33,373 nt of DNA, from assembly GCA_026225255.1 (NCBI GenBank), contig JAMFSJ010000018.1, positions 66,934 through 100,306 on the forward strand. Reading direction: 5' to 3'. Shown in pieces: positions 7,393-16,195 of the stretch (within the stretch, counting starts at the first letter, position 1; every line of letters begins with the position of its first letter). The translations under genes and the position numbers were made by a program. Source of the DNA: Methylacidimicrobium fagopyrum (GTDB lineage Bacteria > Verrucomicrobiota > Verrucomicrobiia > Limisphaerales > UBA11358). A model generated the notes under the pieces. It was given only the letters and a program-made list of their open reading frames with translations. It had not been told where the DNA came from and made no database searches.

Positions 7393-10008
7393 TCAATTCT
7401 TGGTCGTGCTTACCAGCTTCGGGCTCACCGCTTGTTCCTGCACAAAACCCAAGTCCACGTATTGACCGCCGGTGGTTTGATGACAGTGGATGGCGATCAC
7501 GTTTTTGCCGGACTTAAGCGCGGCTTGACCGGCCGGTGTCAGCGCGAAAATATCGTAGCCGGAAATAAATCCATTGGCTCGGAGGGCGAGCGTGCCGTTG
7601 ATGTAAACTTCCGCGTCTTCATCGTGATGCAACCACGCTTTGACCCCACTGAGATTGCCCGTCGGCAAATTAATTTCGCGACGCAACCAAATGTCGTCCG
7701 TGTTCCAAGTGGTGCCGACGGCGGCGCTCGGCGTGCCTTCAGTGCCGAAACCGCTCCGGCCTTGTTTCCACGCGGAATCGTCAAAGGCCGGATTCATCCA
7801 CGTCGCCGCCGGTTTGCTGAAAGAATAACTCCACGTCGCGGCTTGCGTGTCCGCCGCGGGAACGACCACGGTCAATTTCGGCGCGACCGGCATCGGTGCC
7901 CAGTTTGCGGCTTTCGTCACATCGCGGCGGGCATATTTTTGCCAGACCGGTTTGTTGTAGAGCATTTGCAGATAGACCCCGCCGATGACCGGACGGGCGA
8001 TGAAACCCTCGCGATGCGCACTCTTGGTCTGATACCAATCGCTCAACGGATCGCGCTGCGGCGTGGCGTTGATAAACGCGATGATCGGCGCGATCAACGC
8101 TTCGAAGTCATCGCGATTTTGCGTGAGCGTCGCCGTCCACGTCGTCCAGTCTAGCTTAGTGTAATCTTTGCGGCTATCGAGCGGCAGGCCGTATTGGTTC
8201 TGCTTCGTTCGGTAGTAAGCCAATTCTTTCGCCGCAACTTCAGCCGGGAACAAGTTCAAGCCGAGGATGCGATCCCAAACCAAATTATATTTTTGGCTCC
8301 AAGTGCCGGAACGATCAAACGTCAGACGGAAATGATCGCCGTCGTTCGCTTCTTCCACCCAGCGTTGGGCGAAGCTGCGGGCGAGCGCGTAATATTCATC
8401 TGACTGGGTTTTGTCGCCGCGCATTTCGCAGAGCTTCGCATACGAACCGAGACCGCAAATCGCCTTAGCGGACAAATTGACATTGTGCGCCAAATGGCCG
8501 GCGAAGTCGTCTGTGCAAAGCTGGCTTTCGGGATCAAAACCTTTTTCTTTCAAATAACCTGCCCATTGCGAGATTTGTTTCCAGTATAAATTGGCGAAGT
8601 TTGCGTTGCCTTCCATTTCCGCGACGGCGGCGAAGAGACAGAGCAAGTTACCGCTTTCTTCAACCGGCATTTGATTATTCACGCCACGTTCGCCATCGCC
8701 ATAGACTTGGCCATTCGCTTGCGGATAGGTGCCGAGATCATGCGGCGCGAAAGGAAATTTCCAACGTTCGCTCGCGGCGTAGTTCATGAAAGGAACGATG
8801 AAGGATTTCGCCAGCGTCGGACTGAAGAATAAAAATTGCGGCGACATCGGATAGAAAACATCGGACGTGCTGATGCAGCCGTTGGAATGATTTTCTTTGC
8901 AGAACTGCAACGGTTGACCGTTGGCATCGGCGGCAAATTTACCGGCGGCAAAACATTGACGATAGGCGAGCGCGGCCAGCTTAGCGTAATTATCGCCGCC
9001 CGCGTTGCGCAAGTCCGTCATCAATTCGTCATCAAACGCCGTGCAGCGTTTGGTTAATGACGGATAATCCTTCGCCGCCGCTTTCAAAAGGTCAGCCGCT
9101 TCCCAACCGTTGCGCCGCCAATACGGACGCAAATTTTGCTTCATGTATTGGATCGAATAAAGATCGTCGTAGGCGAGCATCAACCAAGCGGAAGACGCTT
9201 TGGTTTTGACCGCGCCGAGATCAATCGCGAAAGCGATGACTGAATCGTCGCTCGCATTTTTTTTAAGTTTGGCACCGGCAGCGGCGAGGGTCACGTCGCC
9301 ATTTTTGATGAAACTATCGCGCACGGCGGTAGCGGTATTAGCGGTGGAAGTGGTGTGTTTGTTCTTCGCCATCGCGACGTAGAGATAACCCCAATCAATG
9401 CGAAGATCGTCGCCTTTTTTGCGGAGGATGCCTTGTTCGTCCGTGCCGACGCGCCACGCTTTGATACCGGAAGTATCCGCATTTTCAAAACTGACGGCTT
9501 GATTCGGTTCGTTCACCGTGATGTCGGAACTCGCATCGAGATAGACGGACGTTGCGTGTTTTTCGCCGTCGCTGGATTTCACCGCCCACGTCACATAAGT
9601 GACGGGACGCGAAAGCAGATCAATGTCTTGCGGTAACGCCGCCGTCATAAACGTCAACGTCACTTCGACCCCGGCGCCCGCGAAGGTGTAAATCGTCCGC
9701 GTCGGCAACACTTGTAAATCTGTCTGCGGTAGGGCAGGGGTCGTTGCGGGTTCGGTGCCCATGAGACGAAACGTTTGGCCATCAATGCGGATCAAACTGG
9801 TGAGGCGTTGCGCTTTGCCGGTCCAATGGGTGGTGTTGACATCAGTCAACTTATCACCCGGCGACCAGATACTAAAATACGGATCGCACGCGACCAACGG
9901 CACGGATGGCGGACGAAAAGTGTCGGCGTGGGCAACGAGAGAAATGCTGACGACGGCAATGGCTGACAAGAGACATTGCTTAACGCGGCGGAGGGAGTTT
10001 TTTTCCAT
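7393..10008 (-). CDS. Exported glutaminase-A-family protein (DUF4964/DUF5127/DUF4965/DUF1793), possibly a glycosidase
   Basis: 871 residues with a signal peptide (MEKNSLRRVKQCLLSAIAVVSISLVAHA). The mature start RPPSVPLVACDPYFSIWS is the hallmark of the family named after fungal glutaminase GtaA. A beta-sandwich covers about 30-330 and an (alpha/alpha)6-type helical region about 335-700, with family blocks YDDLYSIQYMKQNLRPYWRR, MPVEESGNLLCLFAAVAE, DDFAGHLAHNVNLSAKAICG and KYNLVWDRILGLNLFP. A galactose-binding-like beta-sandwich follows (about 735-860; FDDSAWKQGRSGFGTEG, VKAWLHHDEDAEVYINGTL). The overall fold and the neighbouring glycoside hydrolases suggest a carbohydrate substrate rather than glutamine, but that is inference. 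The gene lies 50 bases after the pseudopilin and 4 bases before the DUF1680 gene, so all probably share one transcript. Confidence 0.82.
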   Translation of the reverse strand: MEKNSLRRVKQCLLSAIAVVSISLVAHADTFRPPSVPLVACDPYFSIWSPGDKLTDVNTTHWTGKAQRLTSLIRIDGQTFRLMGTEPATTPALPQTDLQVLPTRTIYTFAGAGVEVTLTFMTAALPQDIDLLSRPVTYVTWAVKSSDGEKHATSVYLDASSDITVNEPNQAVSFENADTSGIKAWRVGTDEQGILRKKGDDLRIDWGYLYVAMAKNKHTTSTANTATAVRDSFIKNGDVTLAAAGAKLKKNASDDSVIAFAIDLGAVKTKASSAWLMLAYDDLYSIQYMKQNLRPYWRRNGWEAADLLKAAAKDYPSLTKRCTAFDDELMTDLRNAGGDNYAKLAALAYRQCFAAGKFAADANGQPLQFCKENHSNGCISTSDVFYPMSPQFLFFSPTLAKSFIVPFMNYAASERWKFPFAPHDLGTYPQANGQVYGDGERGVNNQMPVEESGNLLCLFAAVAEMEGNANFANLYWKQISQWAGYLKEKGFDPESQLCTDDFAGHLAHNVNLSAKAICGLGSYAKLCEMRGDKTQSDEYYALARSFAQRWVEEANDGDHFRLTFDRSGTWSQKYNLVWDRILGLNLFPAEVAAKELAYYRTKQNQYGLPLDSRKDYTKLDWTTWTATLTQNRDDFEALIAPIIAFINATPQRDPLSDWYQTKSAHREGFIARPVIGGVYLQMLYNKPVWQKYARRDVTKAANWAPMPVAPKLTVVVPAADTQAATWSYSFSKPAATWMNPAFDDSAWKQGRSGFGTEGTPSAAVGTTWNTDDIWLRREINLPTGNLSGVKAWLHHDEDAEVYINGTLALRANGFISGYDIFALTPAGQAALKSGKNVIAIHCHQTTGGQYVDLGFVQEQAVSPKLVSTTKN

Positions 10009-10058
10009 GAAAATCAGATCGGCAATTAAATGAATAAGCTTGTTAGGATATAAAAAAG

Positions 10059-10976
10059 TTATTGTTCCAGCGCGCCGGTTGGCGTTTGAATGGAGCCAGC
10101 ATATTGGCTGGCATGGGATTGGTTGTCGTTGTTCCAGGAAGCCATGACGGCATCACCGGTGGTCATTAAGGCTGTATTTCGTTTGACCGCTTGCACATGG
10201 CCGTCGGCATACAAAATATCGGTGCTGTAATTATGACGATTACTTGGCCATTGCCAGTGGCGGGAGGTTGAGTCGGTCGGGTCTAAATTGGCATTAAATA
10301 CAACGTTTTGTGTGGCAATACCATCCGACCGGACATCGCCAATGGCAATCATGCTCGAGGGGCTTTTTACCATGTTATCCTTGACCGGCGGGGCGACGTC
10401 CACATCTCCACCCAAGCCGAGACCGGGATCATTGGCACCTCCTTGGCGCAAGCCCCAATCATTGATGCCGAGGGAAAAGACACTGCCACCCGTAGAACCC
10501 ACCGCGCCGCTCAAAATCGCGTAAGGATCAATTTTACCATCTTCGCCTTTTTTATTGGCCCCCGTCGGTCCACCGAGAGTTTTATTTACATTCGTATCCC
10601 ACCAGCTTTGGGGCAGGGCACCTGGGCAGGAAAAAGCGGCGCGGTTATTGCCCATCGTAGACAAAAGTCGGGTTTGCCAAACGTAAGTGTCATTTGCCGT
10701 CCGGTAATTGCCCGGATATTGGTTAAAATCACCGGCATACATCACCAACGAAATACCAATCTGACGCATGTTATTGATGCAGGCGGTTTGTTTGGCCTTG
10801 GCCTTGGCCTTGACCAAAGCGGGCAACAACATCGCTGCCAAAATAGCGATGATGGCGATCACGACTAATAATTCAATCAAGGTAAAACCACGGGCGCGCG
10901 AACTGACGCGGGAGCGGCTGGACTTCACATCGTCAAACGACGCGACAACGTGTTTGGTAAAACAATTTATATTCAT
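10059..10976 (-). CDS. H-X9-DG type pseudopilin (type II secretion G-like)
   Basis: 305 residues. A basic leader ends at RARG (27-30) before [20 protein letters not shown], so prepilin peptidase should cut between G30 and F31; the conserved Glu is E35. A charged helix ([20 protein letters not shown]) leads into a globular domain. The [12 protein letters not shown] stretch near residue 250 matches the processing-associated H-X9-DG motif of Planctomycetes/Verrucomicrobia pseudopilins. These proteins are presumed to sit in the inner membrane and join type II secretion or pilus-like fibres; their individual roles are unknown. It is the first gene of the minus-strand glycan run, behind an extended -10 promoter candidate at 11113-11118. 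No Shine-Dalgarno is visible. Confidence 0.9.
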   Translation of the reverse strand: MNINCFTKHVVASFDDVKSSRSRVSSRARGFTLIELLVVIAIIAILAAMLLPALVKAKAKAKQTACINNMRQIGISLVMYAGDFNQYPGNYRTANDTYVWQTRLLSTMGNNRAAFSCPGALPQSWWDTNVNKTLGGPTGANKKGEDGKIDPYAILSGAVGSTGGSVFSLGINDWGLRQGGANDPGLGLGGDVDVAPPVKDNMVKSPSSMIAIGDVRSDGIATQNVVFNANLDPTDSTSRHWQWPSNRHNYSTDILYADGHVQAVKRNTALMTTGDAVMASWNNDNQSHASQYAGSIQTPTGALEQ

Positions 10977-11101
10977 GGGCTGTTATTAAAATAGTCGTTA
11001 AACCATTATTCGTCATGTGGCATAAATTGGCCACGCTGGAGAAATTCTGACAATCAGACGCCAGCGGATGGCTGGTTTATGGCGCCGTCGGCATTGGGTT
11101 G

Positions 11102-11143
11102 TGGGGCAACGAATTATAGCATTTTAAGTTAACGGTTGCCCCA
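11102..11143 (-). promoter_or_regulatory. Extended -10 promoter inside a 9-bp inverted repeat
   Basis: On the minus strand TGCTATAAT (TATAAT at 11118-11113) forms an extended -10 element upstream of the pseudopilin. No good -35 is seen. The -10 is framed by a perfect inverted repeat, TGGGGCAAC (11102-11110) and GTTGCCCCA (11135-11143). This arrangement suits a dimeric repressor or regulator. The leader to the ATG at 10976 would be about 130 bases. Confidence 0.5.
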
Positions 11144-11254
11144 TTCCGTAACCGAAGTGCCGAGCCGGGCGCTCCGGCTAAAAAAGGAGACCGAACCCCA
11201 TCCGTCTTCCGTCATTTGAAACCGCCGTTCTGTTCCGTCATTTTACGATGTGAT

Positions 11255-12136
11255 TTAACGATTTTTCTGTCGTTGCCGTTGCGCCTCGTAAAGAAATACC
11301 GCCGCCGCGGCGCCGACGTTGAGCGAATCCACGTTGCCCGCCATCGGAATCGCCACCGCTTCGTCGCACGCGGCGAGGACTTCGGCGGAAATGCCTTTGC
11401 CTTCGCTGCCAAAAACCAGGCAGCAATCCCGTGTGAAATCCGCCTGCATTAAAGTTTTTTTATCCGCGGATGGATGCGCGGCGATGCAGCGGACGCCATG
11501 GGCGCGCAAGGTTTGCAACGCTACCGCCAGAACTTCCGAGCCGTTGGTGGTGGCCTCATTTAGTTGGCCGGCCGGCCGGTCAGCCTTCTCTGGCAAAGCA
11601 AGTTCCACGATCGGTAGTTGGAAAATGGTGCCCATCGAGTTGCGCACTGAACGGCGCAAAAACGGACTGCAACACGTCGGGCTGATGATTAAGCCGTGCA
11701 CGCCGAACGCCGCGCAGTTGCGCACGAGCAGGCCGATGTTTTCCGCATTCGTCAAGCCATCCACCGTAGCGAATAATTTGGGCGCAGTATTTTGCGCCAG
11801 GAGATCGGCGAGCGAAAACGTGCGCGGAATTTTTCCGACGGCGAGAAAGCCTTGAAATAACTCGATGCCGGTGAGCGTCACGAGAAATTTCCGTTCCGCC
11901 AGATAAACCTCAAAATTTTCCGGGCGCGTTTCGAGGAGCGGACGAAATTCTTCCAGCCGATTTTCCGGCAACACGACGGAGACGATCGGGAAATGGCTTT
12001 CGAGCAGACGTTGCACGACCTTATCACCTTCGGCCACGAAAATGCCTTGCGCGGCGTGTTCGGACGACCGGCGCATCGAGCGGTAGGGTTCCAGTTCGGG
12101 CAAATCGAACGTCGTGATTTTTTGGACGCGAAACAT
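11255..12136 (-). CDS. TrmH/SpoU-family RNA 2'-O-methyltransferase
   Basis: 293 residues from the ATG at 12136; an in-frame TTG at 12172 would add 12 residues that the family lacks. The N-terminal substrate-binding domain begins ITTFDLPELEPYRSMRRSSE. The trefoil-knot SAM domain shows motif 1 NAENIGLLVRN (130-140), motif 2 VFGSEGKGIS (241-250) and motif 3 IPMAGNVDSLNVGAAAAVFLYE (263-284). Such enzymes methylate ribose in rRNA or tRNA using S-adenosylmethionine; the exact target is not readable. It is divergently transcribed from the LOG-family gene. The 278 bases after its end (10977-11254) hold the pseudopilin promoter and a small GC hairpin (11163-11179). Confidence 0.92.
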   Translation of the reverse strand: MFRVQKITTFDLPELEPYRSMRRSSEHAAQGIFVAEGDKVVQRLLESHFPIVSVVLPENRLEEFRPLLETRPENFEVYLAERKFLVTLTGIELFQGFLAVGKIPRTFSLADLLAQNTAPKLFATVDGLTNAENIGLLVRNCAAFGVHGLIISPTCCSPFLRRSVRNSMGTIFQLPIVELALPEKADRPAGQLNEATTNGSEVLAVALQTLRAHGVRCIAAHPSADKKTLMQADFTRDCCLVFGSEGKGISAEVLAACDEAVAIPMAGNVDSLNVGAAAAVFLYEAQRQRQKNR

Positions 12137-12323
12137 TTTGCGGGAGTTTTGCGCGGACGGATTGAATCGCAAAGGAAAAAAGATCGCCGAACGAAAGATG
12201 AATCGGCTTTTTCAACTAACGATTTCACTCGCGACGGTTTTTGCCGGGCGTGCGCGACGGGCCTTTTGCCCCGCGATACTTTAATCCTTCAATTTTTTTG
12301 CGCCTTCAATTAACGTTCCTTGC

Positions 12324-12998
12324 ATGAGCGACAACAACTTCATCCGCGAGGATCCGTGGCGCATTTTTCGGATCATGGCGGAATTTGTGGATTCCTTCCA
12401 AACCCTGTCTCAAGTCGGTCCTGCGGTCACGATTTTTGGTTCCGCGCGGACGAAGCCGAAGGATCCGTATTATCACGCGGCCATCGCCATTGCCAAAGGT
12501 CTCGCGAAGCACGATCTCGCCGTCATCACCGGCGGCGGGCCGGGTATCATGGAAGCCGCGAACAAAGGGGCGAAGCAAGCGGGCGGCAAATCCGTCGGCC
12601 TCAATATTGAATTGCCGCACGAGCAGGGCGGCAATCGTTTCGCGAATGTGCCGATTCATTTTCATTACTTTTTTGCGCGCAAAGTTTGTTTTGTGAAATA
12701 CAGTCTCGGCTTCGTTTTCATGCCCGGCGGTTTTGGCACGTTGGACGAATTTTTTGAAGTCATCACGCTGGTGCAGACCGAGCGCATCCCGCAATTTCCG
12801 CTGATCTTGTTCGGTCGTGAACATTGGAAAGGTTTGCTCGCGTGGATGAAATCGCGTTTGGAAAAAGATGGCCTCATCAGCCCCGGCGACCTCGATTTGA
12901 TCGCCATTACCGACGATCCGAACGAAGTGGTCGAATTGATTTTGGATTATCAACGGCGCATCGGCCCGCCGAACGTCACGCCCAAAGCCTTCGCGTGA
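12324..12998 (+). CDS. LOG-family protein (nucleoside 5'-monophosphate phosphoribohydrolase)
   Basis: 224 residues, soluble, Rossmann-like. The two family signatures are present: [14 protein letters not shown] (70-83) and [12 protein letters not shown] (134-145, the PGGxGTxxE motif). R119 and K120 after HYFFA fit the conserved substrate-binding region. LOG proteins cleave cytokinin riboside monophosphates or AMP to base and ribose 5-phosphate; in most bacteria the physiological substrate is unclear. The long form with an N-terminal [14 protein letters not shown] helix is the TIGR00730-type seen in many non-plant bacteria. No Shine-Dalgarno precedes the ATG. Confidence 0.9.
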   Translation: MSDNNFIREDPWRIFRIMAEFVDSFQTLSQVGPAVTIFGSARTKPKDPYYHAAIAIAKGLAKHDLAVITGGGPGIMEAANKGAKQAGGKSVGLNIELPHEQGGNRFANVPIHFHYFFARKVCFVKYSLGFVFMPGGFGTLDEFFEVITLVQTERIPQFPLILFGREHWKGLLAWMKSRLEKDGLISPGDLDLIAITDDPNEVVELILDYQRRIGPPNVTPKAFA

Positions 12999-13101
12999 CG
13001 GCAGCGGAAAAGGCGTCGGGCGGTTTGGTTTTATCAACCAACCCGGCGCCCGAAATTTTTTGATTGGCATCGGGCCGGATATTTATTATTTATTAGCCCA
13101 C

Positions 13102-13203
13102 ATGGGTTCCATTAAAAAACGCCGTAAGGCCAAAATCAATAAGCATAAACGTCGTAAAAAGCTGCGCTTGAATCGTCACAAGAAGCGCACTTGGCAGAAG
13201 TAA
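13102..13203 (+). CDS. bS22-like/AURKAIP1-COX24-domain mini ribosomal protein, 33 residues
   Basis: A 34-codon gene starting ATGGGTTCC and ending TAA. The product opens [20 protein letters not shown] and ends with [10 protein letters not shown]: over half of its residues are Lys or Arg. This matches the AURKAIP1/COX24 family, whose bacterial members (MGSxxKKRRKxMxKxKxxK) include bS22, a tiny small-subunit ribosomal protein seen in mycobacterial ribosome structures and related to mitochondrial mS38. The region ahead of the ATG is AT-rich with no Shine-Dalgarno, and an intrinsic terminator lies 24 bases downstream, which supports a real separate gene. The family call rests on composition and the N-terminal motif. 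Confidence 0.82.
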   Translation: MGSIKKRRKAKINKHKRRKKLRLNRHKKRTWQK

Positions 13204-13226
13204 TTCGGCCTGGCGATATAATTCAT

Positions 13227-13272
13227 CCGTTCGCGGGCGGCACTTTTGGAGTCGTCCGCGAATGGTCTTTTT
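13227..13272 (+). terminator. Intrinsic terminator after the bS22-like gene
   Basis: CCGTTCGCGGGCG (13227-13239) pairs with CGTCCGCGAATGG (13253-13265); both non-matching positions are G-U pairs on the plus strand. TCTTTTTT follows directly. Confidence 0.85.
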
Positions 13273-13299
13273 TAGGGCGGCGCGGAATTTTTCACCGAT

Positions 13300-13686
13300 A
13301 TGAAGTATCAGTTTGAAAAACATTATACGCGTGAGGAGGCCCAGACATTGTTGCCGCAACTGCGTCAATGGCTGGAACGGCTCAACCGTCTCCGCGCTGA
13401 CTTGCAACGCTTCGAAAAACGTCTCGGCGGCATGACCGATCAAGGCCATGACATCGGCGGCGATACGGTCAATAATTGGATCCGCGCCCTGGCGGACATG
13501 CAGCATATCCTCGCGGAATTTCAACGTCGCGAGATTTTCATCAAAGATTTATCCCGCGGTTTGATTGACTTTCCCGCCCTCATGGGCGGTCGCGAAATTT
13601 TTCTCTGCTGGGAATCCGACGAGGATCACATTGAATTCTGGCACGATCTCGAAACCGGTTTCAGTGGCCGCGAACGGCTGCACTGA
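13300..13686 (+). CDS. DUF2203 family protein
   Basis: 128 residues, soluble, mostly helical. The start MKYQFEKHYTREEAQTLLPQ and the end blocks LIDFPALMGGREIFLCW and DHIEFWHDLETGFSGRE are the conserved parts of the DUF2203 family. Function is unknown; family members are small cytoplasmic proteins. It begins about 27 bases after the upstream terminator and ends 65 bases before the convergent response regulator gene. Confidence 0.85.
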   Translation: MKYQFEKHYTREEAQTLLPQLRQWLERLNRLRADLQRFEKRLGGMTDQGHDIGGDTVNNWIRALADMQHILAEFQRREIFIKDLSRGLIDFPALMGGREIFLCWESDEDHIEFWHDLETGFSGRERLH

Positions 13687-13751
13687 TTTTAATCCCGGTC
13701 GACCATTCAATGAACGCCGTGGTCAGGCTTTGTGATTAAGCCGCCAGTAAC

Positions 13752-14372
13752 TTAACGGTGGAGATACATTACCACGGCTTCCGTGCGGGAGTGGACTTGC
13801 AGTTTTTCGTAGATGTGACGGATGTGGGTGCGGATCGTGGCGAGACTGACGTTCAATTCGCTGGCGATATGCTTGTAAGTAATTCCTTTCGCCAGACAAT
13901 CCAGAACCATTTGTTCGCGCGTCGTCAGATGGCAAAATTTGTCGTTTTCTTTCGCGGTTTGAAATGAGGCGATCACTTTGCGGGCGATAAATCCAGACAT
14001 CGCGCCGCCGCCCTCGTGCACTTCCTTGATGGCTTCCAATAATTTTTCCGGCGTCAACCGTTTCAATAAATATCCGGTCGCGCCGGCGGCGAGCGCTTCG
14101 AAGATTTGTTTCGTATCCTGATAAACCGTCAGCATCATGATTTGGATTTGCGGCGCCACAGCTTTTAAACGCCGGACGCATTCAATGCCATTCATGCCTT
14201 TCATATTGATGTCCATCAGGACGACGTCGGGATTATCGGTGGGCAAGTGGAGGACGGCTTCCTCGCCGTTGCCATAAGAACCCACACAGCGAAAGCCGGG
14301 CGTGTTATTTAGAAACGTGCTGATGGAATGGCGTAATTCAACTTCGTCATCAACGATGGCTAGAGAAATCAT
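13752..14372 (-). CDS. NarL/LuxR-type response regulator
   Basis: 206 residues. The receiver domain (1-120) has acidic pocket D8/D9, phosphoacceptor D54 in VVLMDINMKGMNG, T82 and K104. A LuxR-type helix-turn-helix follows (about 145-206: LTTREQMVLDCLAKGITYKH, then SLATIRTHIRHIYEKLQVHS). Phosphorylation should promote dimer binding to DNA. It lies 42 bases after the MFS gene and is likely the last gene of the GH92-cupin-MFS operon. Its best partner is the HisKA_3-type kinase encoded divergently at 18616; that pairing is inference from kinase class and proximity, since no other kinase or receiver is in the window. Confidence 0.93.
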   Translation of the reverse strand: MISLAIVDDEVELRHSISTFLNNTPGFRCVGSYGNGEEAVLHLPTDNPDVVLMDINMKGMNGIECVRRLKAVAPQIQIMMLTVYQDTKQIFEALAAGATGYLLKRLTPEKLLEAIKEVHEGGGAMSGFIARKVIASFQTAKENDKFCHLTTREQMVLDCLAKGITYKHIASELNVSLATIRTHIRHIYEKLQVHSRTEAVVMYLHR

Positions 14373-14414
14373 AAATAGTTGGTGCTGTTAGGTTTAGGGG
14401 GATTGATCGTCAGT

Positions 14415-15740
14415 CTATGCGCGGCGCGGTTCACCGCAAGTCAATTGCGGTTCAAACTTCAATGGACGAATTTTTCCGCCCATCGCAAATAAAATAATGG
14501 TCGCCAGCCAGGGCAACAGCGCCGAAGTGACCAGTATCGGCGTGTAGGAATGAAAGTGGTCCACCACAAATCCCGTCGTCAACGTGAGTAAAATTGCGCC
14601 AATGCCCGCGCCAAAACCGCTTAACCCGGCGACAGAGGCCACGGCTTCTTTGGGGAAGAAATCGCTCGGCAAGGTTTGCACGTTGCTGATGAAACTTTGA
14701 AAACCGAATAACACGACGCCGATGAACGCGAGCGCGGTCATCGCGCTTTCCGCCGTTGCCGCCAGAATGCCGCATGACATCAGCAGCGCGCCGATGACGA
14801 CCACTAATTTTCGCGACCGATTTACCGACCAACCACGCCGGATCAAATATCCCGCCAGCCAACCCCCGAACAAGCTGCCCGCACCCGCGGCGACGTAAGG
14901 CACCCACGCAAATAATCCGATTTGTTTCAGGCTGAAACCGCGCACGTTGTAGAGGTAAAGGGGCAGCCAGGTGATATAGAGCCACCAAACCGGATCGGTA
15001 AAAAATCGCACCAAAATAATCGCCCACGTTTCACGAAATTTTAATAATTCCAGCCAGCCAAACTGTCGCGCCGGTGCTTGATCGTTTTGCAACAACGCCA
15101 ATTCTTCCGGCGTGATGGCGTGATGACGTTCCGGTGTTTCATAAAATAATCGCCATAAAATCAGCCAGCCAAAGCCCAACGCGCCCGTCGCGATGAAGGC
15201 TGTGCGCCAGCCAAATTCCAGTTGCAACCAGATGATCACCGGCGGCGCGAGCACGGAGCCGACGGCGGACCCGCTGTTGACGATCGCCATGCCGAGGGCG
15301 CGTTGGTGGATCGGAAACCATTCGGCGACCATTTTCGCCGCGCCCGGCCAGTTGCCGCCTTCCGCCAATCCGAGCAGCAGGCGGACGAAACTTAAACTGC
15401 CGAGCCCGCGCGCAAAGGCGTGCGCAATGGCGGCCAGTGACCAAAGAAAAACTGCCACGGTGAAGCCGCGACGCGTGCCGATGCGGTCAAAAATTCTGCC
15501 CGAAAATCCCTGACTCGCCGCATAGGCGATCAGAAACCATGTGCTGATGCCGGCGAATTGCAGATTCGTCAGATGGAGTTGAGTGGTGATCACCGGCGCC
15601 AAAACTGAAATGGTCAACCGGTCGAGAAAGTTGATCAGCGTCGCCAGGAAAACGAGTCCGATCATCCACCAACGCAATCCCCGAACGGTTCGGTGCGCCG
15701 CTGCGGGTGGCGATGGCGGACGATCCGGAGGGGAACTCAT
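14415..15740 (-). CDS. MFS transporter, anion:cation symporter (ACS)-like family
   Basis: 441 residues from the ATG at 15740; an in-frame TTG at 15758 adds only six residues. About 12 membrane segments follow a short proline-rich N-terminus. Family features include FLDRLTISVLAP in TM1, GRIFDRIGTRRG in the TM2-3 loop, LLLGLAEGGNWPGAAKMVAEWFP and the central loop ETPERHHAITPEELALLQ, as in ExuT-like hexuronate and GudP-like glucarate carriers. It probably imports an acidic sugar or sugar acid released by the neighbouring enzymes; the substrate is inferred from family. It begins 20 bases after the cupin gene. Confidence 0.9.
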   Translation of the reverse strand: MSSPPDRPPSPPAAAHRTVRGLRWWMIGLVFLATLINFLDRLTISVLAPVITTQLHLTNLQFAGISTWFLIAYAASQGFSGRIFDRIGTRRGFTVAVFLWSLAAIAHAFARGLGSLSFVRLLLGLAEGGNWPGAAKMVAEWFPIHQRALGMAIVNSGSAVGSVLAPPVIIWLQLEFGWRTAFIATGALGFGWLILWRLFYETPERHHAITPEELALLQNDQAPARQFGWLELLKFRETWAIILVRFFTDPVWWLYITWLPLYLYNVRGFSLKQIGLFAWVPYVAAGAGSLFGGWLAGYLIRRGWSVNRSRKLVVVIGALLMSCGILAATAESAMTALAFIGVVLFGFQSFISNVQTLPSDFFPKEAVASVAGLSGFGAGIGAILLTLTTGFVVDHFHSYTPILVTSALLPWLATIILFAMGGKIRPLKFEPQLTCGEPRRA

Positions 15741-15760
15741 GCAAGGTTGTTGCGCCAAAA

Positions 15761-16183
15761 TTATTTCACCACTTGGTTGTAATCCCAGCCGTTATTCTGG
15801 CACATGACGCGGGCATGCGAATCCCAAGTCGGTTCATCTTTCGGACGGCCGGCGGTGAAACAATCAATGGCCAGATAACGCAGCGGTTTGGTGCTGGCAC
15901 AGCGGATGGAATGAAATATCGTGGGCGGTATCCGCACCACATCCGTGGGCCGCACGAGGTGTTCCGTTTGCTCCATGCCGATGCGCAAAACCCCTTCGCC
16001 TTCCAAAATGTAAAAGATCTGTTCCGTGTCGTCGTGTTTGTGCAACGGCGGCGCTTCGCCCGGTTCCAAAACGACCACGAAAACTTCCGAGGTTTGCGCG
16101 TCGGCGCGATCCAGCACGAGATCGTTGACGTGCGTGGGAAAGCGATAATGCTGGGTGACCTTGGTGGAAAATACGAATTGCAT
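15761..16183 (-). CDS. Small cupin-domain protein
   Basis: 140 residues forming one cupin barrel. Metal ligands are H48, H50 and E54 in PPLHKHDDTEQIFYILEGEG and H91 in RIPPTIFHS. No signal peptide. Single cupins of this size include sugar-binding, isomerase-like and epimerase-like proteins; the reaction cannot be read here. Its position between GH92 (12 bases upstream) and the sugar-acid transporter suggests handling of an imported sugar or a regulatory sugar-binding role. Confidence 0.85.
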   Translation of the reverse strand: MQFVFSTKVTQHYRFPTHVNDLVLDRADAQTSEVFVVVLEPGEAPPLHKHDDTEQIFYILEGEGVLRIGMEQTEHLVRPTDVVRIPPTIFHSIRCASTKPLRYLAIDCFTAGRPKDEPTWDSHARVMCQNNGWDYNQVVK

Positions 16184-16195
16184 GCGAATATTTTT

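Noticed and set aside
11163..11179. GC hairpin AGCCGG/CCGGCT followed by six A on the plus strand
   Set aside because: A terminator needs T after the hairpin in the direction of transcription. On the minus strand the T-run precedes the stem, so it cannot end the neighbouring transcripts in the usual way.
12306..13070. Minus-strand frame of 254 codons over the LOG-family gene
   Set aside because: The plus strand encodes a clear LOG protein with both signatures; the antisense frame is a codon-bias shadow.
13687..13751. Possible shared terminator between the convergent DUF2203 and response regulator genes
   Set aside because: Only short 5-bp stems with mismatches and no T-run can be drawn.
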